From the NCBI GenBank assembly GCA_035275625.1, contig DATEMK010000619.1:1-6920 (forward strand): a stretch of DNA of 6,920 nucleotides, in the 5' to 3' direction. The notes under the pieces are model-generated. The model worked only from the letters and a program-made list of their open reading frames with translations, had not been told where the DNA came from and made no database searches. This document shows, piece after piece, positions 1 through 5,009 of the stretch; position 1 is the first letter of the stretch, and every line of letters starts with the position of its first letter. Origin of the DNA: DATEMK01 sp035275625 (GTDB taxonomy: Bacteria; Bacteroidota; Bacteroidia; AKYH767-A; OLB10). Made by a program: the position numbers and the translations under genes.

Positions 1-1020
1 GAAAATATAATTGTTGTAATCAAAACAAATAACGGGATAACAGGTTTCGGTGAATGCAGCCCGTTCATGACCATAAACGGAGAAAGCATGGAAACCTGTT
101 TCATAATCGGTCAATACATTGCAAAAGTTTTGAAAGGTAAAAACCCTTTAGATATTGCTGCTTGTTCTGCATTAATGGATAGTTTGATTTATGGAAACTC
201 AAGCATCAAAAGCGCTTTTGATATTGCCATATATGATATTGCTTCACAAAATGACGGGATGCCATTGTATAAATTCCTTGGCGGTAACAACGATAAAATA
301 CTTGTGACCGATTACACCGTGAGCATTGGTGATCCTGAAAAAATGGCGAACGATGCATTGAAAATTAAGCAGGCAGGTTTCCCGGTTATTAAAGTTAAGC
401 TTGGGGAAACAAAAGAGAAAGATGTAGAAAGAATTCAAAAAATCAGGAATGCAGTTGGAAAAGAAATACCACTTCGCATTGATGCTAATCAGGGATGGGA
501 TGTTGAAACCGCCATTGCAACATTAAATGTTTTATCAGCCTATAATATTCAGTTTTGTGAAGAACCCATTCCCCGATGGAATTTTATGGAACTTCCCAAA
601 ATAAAAAAACGAAGTCCTGTTCTTATAATGGCTGATGAATCCTGTTGTGACCATCATGACGCGAAAAGATTGATTGATCTGAAAGCATGCGATATGTTCA
701 ATATTAAATTAGGAAAGTCAGCAGGTTTTTTCAAGGCGATAAAAATAATTAAGCTTGCAGAAACCGCAGGCATCAAAATGCAGGTGGGCGGTTTTCTTGA
801 ATCAAGATTAGGATTTACCGCTGCAGCACATCTTGCATTGTCAGGTAAAAATATTTTGTATTGTGATTTTGATACGCCTTTAATGCTTACTGAAGATTGC
901 GTTACAGATGGAATCAGTTATGAACCAAATGGAGTTGTCAAACTTGCAGGCAAACCCGGATTAGGCGCGGCCATTGACATCAAATATTTAAGAAGCCTTC
1001 AAAAGAAAGCAGTTTTTTGA
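1..1020 (+). CDS. Dipeptide epimerase-like enzyme, enolase superfamily (MR/MLE subgroup), 5'-truncated by the window
   Basis: The reading frame is open from base 1, so the true start lies upstream; 339 residues are visible and probably only 20-30 are missing. The N-terminal capping domain is recognisable from GFGECSPF (residues 16-23). The barrel carries the full active-site set in order: KVK (K131, K133), metal ligand D161 in DANQGW, E187/E188 in CEEP, D212 in ADES, and the opposing lysine K236 in NIKLGKSAG. A DxD motif (D289, D291 in CDFDTP) near the end of the barrel is the known hallmark of dipeptide epimerases, where it binds the substrate's alpha-ammonium group. Such enzymes interconvert L,L- and L,D-dipeptides such as Ala-Glu, usually from murein turnover, using Mg2+ in the cytoplasm. 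Family membership is near certain. The dipeptide epimerase call is strong, but the exact substrate cannot be read from the sequence. Muconate cycloisomerase or o-succinylbenzoate synthase are less likely because they lack the DxD motif. It is convergent with the next gene. Confidence 0.88.
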   Translation, partial: ENIIVVIKTNNGITGFGECSPFMTINGESMETCFIIGQYIAKVLKGKNPLDIAACSALMDSLIYGNSSIKSAFDIAIYDIASQNDGMPLYKFLGGNNDKILVTDYTVSIGDPEKMANDALKIKQAGFPVIKVKLGETKEKDVERIQKIRNAVGKEIPLRIDANQGWDVETAIATLNVLSAYNIQFCEEPIPRWNFMELPKIKKRSPVLIMADESCCDHHDAKRLIDLKACDMFNIKLGKSAGFFKAIKIIKLAETAGIKMQVGGFLESRLGFTAAAHLALSGKNILYCDFDTPLMLTEDCVTDGISYEPNGVVKLAGKPGLGAAIDIKYLRSLQKKAVF

Positions 1021-1056
1021 AATAATAAATTTCAGAATTATTTTAAGAAAACCCAA

Positions 1057-1392
1057 TTAATGAGGAACATAAACCTCTGAAACACTTGGACTATTTTCCG
1101 GTAACGGTACTTCAATAGTTTTTATAACGTTAACCCCGCTCTGACTCCCGGAATAAATTTTTATTTTTTCCGTTGCACGATAGGAAGTGGTTGATTGCTG
1201 AATACCAGTGGCATTGGGTTCAGCAATTGTTACCGATTGTTGCATCGTTGAATCAGGTTGCTGGGCTGTTACACTGCTGTTAAAAGCAGACGGATCATTT
1301 GGCTGAGAAGTATTATTACTTTGCGCATTACTGAGCTTGATTGCACCTGTTAAAATACTTAAGCAAATCAAAATTCCTTTTAATTGTTTCAT
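1057..1392 (-). CDS. Small secreted hypothetical protein with N/Q/S/T-rich mature region
   Basis: 111 residues, family not recognised. The N-terminus is a typical Sec signal peptide: K3 and K5, a hydrophobic core (ILICLSILTGAI, residues 7-18), and a likely signal peptidase I site after SNA (residue 23), leaving Q24 as the mature N-terminus, a common pattern in Bacteroidetes. There is no lipobox cysteine at the cleavage site; the only cysteine (C10) is in the hydrophobic core. Residues 24-72 are low-complexity and rich in N, Q, S and T, with no cysteine or obvious fold. Residues 73-111 look more ordered, with alternating hydrophobic and charged residues (TEKIKIYSG, NVIKTIEVPLP). It lies 90 bp downstream of the flavin reductase on the same strand, so read-through from that gene is possible. 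The signal peptide and continuous composition argue that it is a real gene. Function unknown; periplasmic or exported location inferred. Confidence 0.65.
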   Translation of the reverse strand: MKQLKGILICLSILTGAIKLSNAQSNNTSQPNDPSAFNSSVTAQQPDSTMQQSVTIAEPNATGIQQSTTSYRATEKIKIYSGSQSGVNVIKTIEVPLPENSPSVSEVYVPH

Positions 1393-1482
1393 GGCTTCTA
1401 TGTTTTTATTTTGTTATGAACAGCAAAATAGAATAGAGTCAAAAGAAAAGTAAAAGAAAACAATAGAATCTTACATTGTGAA

Positions 1483-2376
1483 TCAGATTTCCATTAATAA
1501 AAGTTTCCACGCATCTTCCACTTTGTTTTCTGCAAGCAACCTTTTTGCCGCAAGCTGCACAGCAAGATCTGCATTTGGTTTATCATTCTTCAAAGCGTTT
1601 TTCAATTTTTTTACTTCTTCCTGTTTCACAAACTCATTTATTTCTTCTGCAGAAGGAAGTTTTTCCACATTACCCAACTTTCCTAAATCATTTCCGGAAA
1701 GCACGTGACTAAGCCTGATCTTTTCAGGAATAGAATCAATTCCAATTCCCAATTTTAAATTTGGTTTTGCAACCTTAAATAATGCACTGCCTGATGCCCT
1801 GCAATAAATATCAGCGCCCATGCGAGCAACAAGGTCAATTTTATTCTGATCAATCATTTTTCCCTCTTCATTTAAAATATCATCATTGATGTGCATCAAT
1901 AAAATTTCACAAACAATAAGATTAGCTGCTCCGCCCTGGTCACCGGTTTCAATCACCTGCAAAACTTTACATTCCATTTGAACCGGAGATTCTTTTACAC
2001 GAAAAGGTTTTACAATTTCTGATGCAATCGCTGTCAATCCTGCTTTTTCAAATTCATTCACCCCTTTCGGGTATTCGCAGCTTGAAAGAGAAGCCTGCTG
2101 CACCATTGCATAATTCACTGAATTGATCACAACTTCTTTTGTTTCATAAACGTTTTCAAGAGTATGCTTAATCGTATTATCACGAACTCTGCGCGCAGGG
2201 CTAAAAACAACAATTGGCGGTTTTGAACCAAAAGCATTAAAAAAACTGAACGGACTTAAATTTGGTTTTCCGTTTTTATCAATTGTGCTTGCAAATGCGA
2301 TGGGACGCGGAGCAATGGCATGAAGCATAAAAGCATGCAATTCACCGGTCTTTATTTCTTTAGGATTTATTCTCAT
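1483..2376 (-). CDS. Flavin reductase-like domain protein (FMN-binding split barrel, DIM6/NTAB type)
   Basis: 297 residues. The N-terminal two thirds (about 10-200) match the flavin-reductase-like split beta-barrel: IAPRPIAFAST (21-31) followed by GKPNLSPFSFFNAFGSKPPIVVFSP (36-60) is the characteristic FMN-binding core. A stretch around residues 62-75 (RRVRDNTIKHTLEN) takes the place of the usual K-D-T-x-x-N phosphate-contacting motif and keeps D-N-T. The last roughly 70 residues are helical and charged, a C-terminal extension common in Bacteroidetes members. These cytoplasmic proteins bind FMN and often reduce it with NAD(P)H; the physiological partner is unknown and no oxygenase partner is encoded nearby. 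The ATG at 2376 is preferred because the protein then begins just before the domain and sits about 20 bp downstream of a good promoter element. No Shine-Dalgarno is present. Family call firm; reaction inferred. Confidence 0.9.
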   Translation of the reverse strand: MRINPKEIKTGELHAFMLHAIAPRPIAFASTIDKNGKPNLSPFSFFNAFGSKPPIVVFSPARRVRDNTIKHTLENVYETKEVVINSVNYAMVQQASLSSCEYPKGVNEFEKAGLTAIASEIVKPFRVKESPVQMECKVLQVIETGDQGGAANLIVCEILLMHINDDILNEEGKMIDQNKIDLVARMGADIYCRASGSALFKVAKPNLKLGIGIDSIPEKIRLSHVLSGNDLGKLGNVEKLPSAEEINEFVKQEEVKKLKNALKNDKPNADLAVQLAAKRLLAENKVEDAWKLLLMEI

Positions 2377-2395
2377 ATAACTTTTTCAGATCCCG

Positions 2396-2427
2396 CAAAA
2401 GTACTTAACAAAAGAGTGAAAGGACAA
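2396..2427 (-). promoter_or_regulatory. Bacteroidetes-type promoter for the flavin reductase gene
   Basis: On the minus strand TACTTTTG (2403-2396) matches the Bacteroidetes primary-sigma -7 consensus TAnnTTTG exactly, and a TTG (2427-2425) lies 21 bp upstream as the -33 element, close to the usual spacing of about 19-21. Transcription would start only some 10-15 bp before the ATG at 2376. Consensus match seen in sequence; activity inferred. Confidence 0.6.
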
Positions 2428-2439
2428 CAGCAAAATCAT

Positions 2440-2447
2440 TACCTTTG
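2440..2447 (+). promoter_or_regulatory. Bacteroidetes-type -7 element upstream of tRNA-Leu
   Basis: TACCTTTG matches TAnnTTTG exactly and is followed by CACC, a common context in this phylum. No TTG is found at the expected -33 position (about 2416-2420), so only half of the promoter is supported. Initiation would be near 2453, giving a leader of about 50 nt before the mature tRNA. It lies 36 bp from the -7 element of the divergent minus-strand promoter, so the two upstream regions overlap. Confidence 0.5.
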
Positions 2448-2465
2448 CACCTTAAAATTTTCGCT

Positions 2466-2500
2466 CAACTTTAAACTTTAAACTCTAAACATCAAACTTT
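2466..2500 (+). repeat. Degenerate heptamer tandem tract, five units of AAACTTT type
   Basis: Five consecutive 7-nt units read CAACTTT, AAACTTT, AAACTCT, AAACATC, AAACTTT without gaps. The strand is free of G. The tract stops 3 nt before the mature 5' end of tRNA-Leu, so it would be in the precursor leader. A tract of the same unit occurs at 4190-4224 before clpP. Confidence 0.8.
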
Positions 2501-2503
2501 CCA

Positions 2504-2585
2504 GCGGGTGTGTCGTAATTGGCAGCCGAGCCAGACTTAGGATCTGGTGCCGCAAGGCGTGTGGGTTCGAGTCCCTCCACCCGCA
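2504..2585 (+). tRNA. tRNA-Leu, anticodon UAG
   Basis: An 82-nt class II tRNA. The acceptor stem GCGGGTG (2504-2510) pairs perfectly with CACCCGC (2578-2584), with discriminator A at 2585; CCA is not encoded. The anticodon stem CCAGA/TCTGG encloses loop CTTAGGA with anticodon TAG (2537-2539), reading CUN leucine codons. The long variable arm GCC-GCAA-GGC is as expected for leucine. Two features depart from the norm: the D-loop position equivalent to A21 is C (2526), and the T stem has a T-T mismatch (2562/2576). The D stem is TCG/CGA. Nothing else suggests loss of function, and the decoding region is intact. It may be co-transcribed with tig downstream, since no clear promoter is seen between them. 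Confidence 0.93.
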
Positions 2586-2600
2586 CAAAAAATAAATAAG

Positions 2601-2648
2601 AGGCGTGTGGGTTCTCCCGATAACTATCGGGACTCCACCCGCACAAAA
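2601..2648 (+). pseudogene. Broken second copy of the tRNA-Leu 3' end
   Basis: Bases 2601-2614 repeat 2555-2568 exactly (14/14) and bases 2633-2648 repeat 2575-2590 exactly (16/16, including the post-tRNA CAAAA). Between these blocks the six bases of the real tRNA (2569-2574) are replaced by an 18-nt palindrome at 2615-2632. The copy therefore has part of the variable region, the 5' T stem and the 3' acceptor strand, but no anticodon or D arm. GCG-T-GTGG (2603-2610) can pair with CCAC-C-CGC (2635-2642) with one mismatch around the inner palindrome, giving a strong 40-nt hairpin. No T tract follows on the plus strand, so it is not a classic terminator in that direction. A partial duplication plus insertion is the simplest origin. 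Confidence 0.85.
2615..2632. repeat. 18-bp near-perfect palindrome, possible REP-like element
   Basis: TCCCGATAACTATCGGGA is an 8-bp inverted repeat around a 2-bp centre (AC). It sits exactly where T-loop and T-stem bases are missing from the tRNA remnant. Degenerate half-copies follow at 2663-2669 (TATCGGG) and 2680-2690 (AACTATCAGGA, 10/11 match to 2622-2632). Whether it is repeated elsewhere in the genome cannot be seen here. Confidence 0.75.
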
Positions 2649-2689
2649 TGAAAGGTATCAATTATCGGGTTATTAAATAAACTATCAGG

Positions 2690-2721
2690 AATAACTCAAT
2701 AACTTAATAACCTAATAACTC
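2690..2721 (+). repeat. Octamer tandem tract, four units of AATAACYY, before tig
   Basis: Four gapless 8-nt units: AATAACTC, AATAACTT, AATAACCT, AATAACTC. All variation is pyrimidine for pyrimidine in the last two positions, and there is no G on this strand. The tract ends 6 nt before the tig start codon, in the place where a ribosome-binding site would be expected; no Shine-Dalgarno is present. Confidence 0.82.
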
Positions 2722-2727
2722 AGACAA

Positions 2728-4095
2728 ATGGAAATCACAAAAGAATCAATCGGTGAATTAAACGAGATTGTAAGTATTCAGCTTAAGCCTGAAGATTATA
2801 AAGAAAAGGTGGATGCTTCGATTAAGAAAACAAAAAAGAGCATGAGTGTGCCCGGTTTTCGCCAGGGACATGTGCCCGAAGGAATGGTAAGGAAAATGTA
2901 CGGTAAAGCTATCCTGGCTGATGAGCTGAATAAAATTGTTTCTGAATCGCTGGATAATTTTTTAAAAGAAAATAAAATAAATATTCTTGGCCATCCGCTT
3001 CCAGTAAAAGAAAACGGAAACGGAAGTAAAAACAATTGGGAAAATCCTGCTGAATTTGAATTTAAGTTTGAGCTTGGTTTAGCTCCGCAATTTAAACTCA
3101 CACTTCCTCCTGATCATGTTTTTCCCTATTATGAAATCCAGGTGGATGATTCAAAAGTGGACGCTTATGTGGATGATATCAGGAAAAGATATGGCAAACA
3201 TTCTCAGCCTGAAAGTGCGGATGAATCAAGTGTTCTGTATGCTGCATTTACAGAAGTTGGTCCTGACAATGTTGCGGTTGAAAACGGAATTACCACCAAA
3301 ACTACAATTGCAATTGACCTGGTAAAAGATAAAGACATCAAAAAAAGTTTGATCGGATTGAAAAAGGATGATGCAGTTGTTGTTGATGCAGTAAAAGCAA
3401 TGGATAACGAAACCGAAGTTTCGCACATGCTGAATATTCCAAAAGATAAAGTTGCAGAGATTAAAAATAATTTTGAATTAAAGATCATTTCAGTAAATAA
3501 GGTAGAAAATGCAGAGCTGAACCAGGAATTGTTTGACAAAGTTTATGGAAAAGATACAGTGAAAAGCGAAGAAGAATTTCGTGAAAAATTAAGAGCGGAA
3601 ATTTCATCCATGTTTGCTGTAGATTCGGATAGGAAACTTCAGCATGATATACAGGATCATCTGCTTCACCAGTTTAAAATTTCGCTTCCTGATAATTTTT
3701 TAAAACGCTGGTTAGTTGATGCAAATGAAAAACCTGTTACTCCTGAACAAATTGAAGAGGAGTATGCCACTTATTCAAAAGGCATGAAATGGAAACTGAT
3801 TGAAAACAGCATCATTCGTGAAAATAATATCAAAATAACAGATGAGGAAATTCAAAACTTTTCAAAGCAAATGATCGTAAACCAGTTTGCACAATACGGG
3901 TCTTCCTACCTCACCGATGAAATGATTGGCGATATGACCAAAAGATATTTGAGCAAAGAAGAAAATGTGAATCATGTTATCAGCAGCCTTTCGGATAGAA
4001 AAGTTTTCAATTTCCTGAATTCAATTGTAAAAAAAGACATTAAGAAAACCGGGTATGACGAATTTCTTAAAATCTTAAAAGAACATAAGCACTGA
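2728..4095 (+). CDS. tig: Trigger factor, ribosome-associated chaperone
   Basis: 455 residues, slightly longer than the E. coli protein. The N-terminal ribosome-binding domain (about 1-115) carries the signature loop GFRQGHVP at residues 43-50, the same numbering as the E. coli loop that contacts the exit-tunnel protein L23; the usual lysines are replaced by Q46 and H48 but the phenylalanine and arginine are kept. The middle region (about 150-245) occupies the place of the FKBP-type prolyl isomerase domain, but I see no canonical FKBP active-site pattern, so isomerase activity is doubtful. The C-terminal part (about 255-455) is charged and helical, fitting the substrate-cradling arms. The protein is cytoplasmic and binds nascent chains. 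It is followed after 134 bp by clpP and then clpX, the conserved order in many bacteria. The ATG at 2728 gives correct alignment of the N-terminal domain. Confidence 0.96.
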   Translation: MEITKESIGELNEIVSIQLKPEDYKEKVDASIKKTKKSMSVPGFRQGHVPEGMVRKMYGKAILADELNKIVSESLDNFLKENKINILGHPLPVKENGNGSKNNWENPAEFEFKFELGLAPQFKLTLPPDHVFPYYEIQVDDSKVDAYVDDIRKRYGKHSQPESADESSVLYAAFTEVGPDNVAVENGITTKTTIAIDLVKDKDIKKSLIGLKKDDAVVVDAVKAMDNETEVSHMLNIPKDKVAEIKNNFELKIISVNKVENAELNQELFDKVYGKDTVKSEEEFREKLRAEISSMFAVDSDRKLQHDIQDHLLHQFKISLPDNFLKRWLVDANEKPVTPEQIEEEYATYSKGMKWKLIENSIIRENNIKITDEEIQNFSKQMIVNQFAQYGSSYLTDEMIGDMTKRYLSKEENVNHVISSLSDRKVFNFLNSIVKKDIKKTGYDEFLKILKEHKH

Positions 4096-4112
4096 AGAAA
4101 TCAGAGATTGGA

Positions 4113-4133
4113 AATTAAGAATTAAGAATTAAG
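4113..4133 (+). repeat. Heptamer tandem tract, three units of AATTAAG
   Basis: Three perfect AATTAAG units in a row within the 134-bp tig-clpP spacer (4096-4229). Unlike the other tracts, it lies just after a stop codon rather than before a start. The rest of the spacer holds irregular ATAAC-type motifs (about 4161-4182) and the clpP-proximal heptamer tract; no promoter or terminator was recognised. Confidence 0.75.
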
Positions 4134-4189
4134 TGTTGAAAACTAATTTACATAGTCACATAATAACTTCATAACAAATAACCAATTTT

Positions 4190-4224
4190 GAACTTCAAAC
4201 TTTAAACTTCAAACTTCAAACTTT
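4190..4224 (+). repeat. Heptamer tandem tract, five units of AAACTTY, before clpP
   Basis: Five gapless 7-nt units: GAACTTC, AAACTTT, AAACTTC, AAACTTC, AAACTTT. The tract ends 5 nt before the clpP ATG and shares its unit with the tract in front of tRNA-Leu (2466-2500). It is almost free of G and should be unstructured in RNA. Confidence 0.83.
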
Positions 4225-4229
4225 CTTAT

Positions 4230-4916
4230 ATGAACTTAAAAAATGATTTTCTCAAATATGCTGTAAAAGAAAGAGGCATCAGCAGCATTACTTTACACAA
4301 TGTGATGAGCGCTGTGAATGCAGATTATATTTCACCAACCATTATTGAAGAGCGTCAATTAAACGTTGCATCCATGGATGTATTTTCACGGTTAATGATG
4401 GACCGTATTATTTTTATGGGTATTGGCATCAATGATTATGTTGCGAATGTGATACAGGCGCAACTGCTCTACCTTGAATCAGCTGATGCAAAACGTGACA
4501 TACAGATTTATGTGAACAGTCCGGGTGGCTCGGTGTATGCGGGTTTGGGAATATATGACACCATGCAGTATATTTCTCCTGATGTGGCAACCATCTGCAC
4601 CGGAATGGCTGCATCGATGGCTGCTGTTTTATTAACTGCAGGCACAAAAGGGAAACGCACGGGATTAAAACACGCACGGGTAATGATTCATCAGCCAATG
4701 GGCGGAGCAGAAGGACAAGCATCGGATATTGAAATCACAGCGCGTGAAATCGTAAAACTCAAAAAAGAGCTGTACGAAATTATTTCACTTCATTCCGGTA
4801 AAGATTATGATACAGTTTATAAAGATTCTGACCGTGATTACTGGATGACTGCTGATGAAGCAAAAGAATACGGGATGATTGATGAAGTGCTGGTGAGAAG
4901 TAAAGCAGGAAAATAA
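4230..4916 (+). CDS. clpP: ATP-dependent Clp protease, proteolytic subunit ClpP
   Basis: 228 residues. The serine-protease triad is intact: S129 in GMAASMAA, H154 in MIHQPMGG and D203 in DRDYWM; spacings of 25 and 49 residues equal those of E. coli ClpP. The oxyanion strand motif NSPGGSVYAG is at 96-105. It assembles as a double heptameric barrel that degrades unfolded polypeptides delivered by ClpX, encoded 93 bp downstream. Compared with the roughly 207-residue E. coli precursor, the N-terminus is about 17 residues longer (residues 1-40 before EERQLNVASMDVFSRL), consistent with a propeptide that would be removed autocatalytically. The ATG at 4230 follows a heptamer tract and has no Shine-Dalgarno. 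A later start is possible but would remove only non-conserved residues. Probably co-transcribed with tig and clpX. Confidence 0.98.
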   Translation: MNLKNDFLKYAVKERGISSITLHNVMSAVNADYISPTIIEERQLNVASMDVFSRLMMDRIIFMGIGINDYVANVIQAQLLYLESADAKRDIQIYVNSPGGSVYAGLGIYDTMQYISPDVATICTGMAASMAAVLLTAGTKGKRTGLKHARVMIHQPMGGAEGQASDIEITAREIVKLKKELYEIISLHSGKDYDTVYKDSDRDYWMTADEAKEYGMIDEVLVRSKAGK

Positions 4917-4950
4917 AACCTACGATTAGATAACAGAATAGTAAGAAAAG

Positions 4951-5001
4951 ATTCGTAAATTCGTATTTGATTCGCCTGCCTGCCGGTAGGCAGGTAATTC
5001 G
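4951..5001 (+). repeat. Interrupted short-repeat tract (ATTCG units) upstream of clpX
   Basis: ATTCG occurs at 4951, 4959, 4970 and 4997. The last interval is 27 nt and contains the 20-bp palindrome at 4975-4994; without it the spacings would be 8, 11 and 7 nt, resembling the other period 7-8 tracts but less regular. It ends 8 nt before the clpX start. Confidence 0.6.
4975..4994. repeat. 20-bp GC-rich palindrome in the clpP-clpX spacer
   Basis: CCTGCCTGCCGGTAGGCAGG is a 20-nt inverted repeat, self-complementary except for one symmetric G/T pair that would be a G-U wobble in RNA. It is far more GC-rich than its surroundings and is bounded by ATTCG on the left (4970-4974) and TA-ATTCG on the right (4995-5001). 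No U-tract follows, so a terminator between clpP and clpX is unlikely; an mRNA hairpin 15 nt before the start could affect clpX translation or transcript stability. It resembles REP-like elements; genome copy number unknown. Confidence 0.78.
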
Positions 5002-5009
5002 TTGATGTT

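Noticed and set aside
998..1042. Possible terminator at the end of the epimerase gene: TTCAAAA/TTTTGAA (998-1004/1015-1021) or AATAAT/ATTATT (1021-1026/1037-1042).
   Set aside because: Both stems are short and nearly all A-T, and neither has a convincing T tract in the right place; such pairs are expected by chance in AT-rich spacers.
1478..1708. Plus-strand open frame of 76 codons antisense to the flavin reductase gene.
   Set aside because: The minus-strand gene has a clear protein domain across this stretch; the antisense frame has no recognisable features and ends without a family match.
2603..2642. Rho-independent terminator for the tRNA transcript.
   Set aside because: The hairpin is strong, but the plus-strand sequence after it (ACAAAATGAAAGG) has no T run.
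2504..2648. Integration site (att) of a mobile element in tRNA-Leu, suggested by the repeated tRNA 3' end.
   Set aside because: The two copies are only about 50 bp apart with no integrase or cargo between or beside them, and the second copy is interrupted by a palindrome; partial duplication with insertion is simpler.
2466..4224. CRISPR array or phage-type repeats.
   Set aside because: Repeats are contiguous 7-8 nt units without spacers, and no cas genes are present.
4429..4722. Minus-strand open frame of 97 codons inside clpP.
   Set aside because: It is a mirror of a strongly conserved catalytic region of clpP, and its translation is low-credibility.
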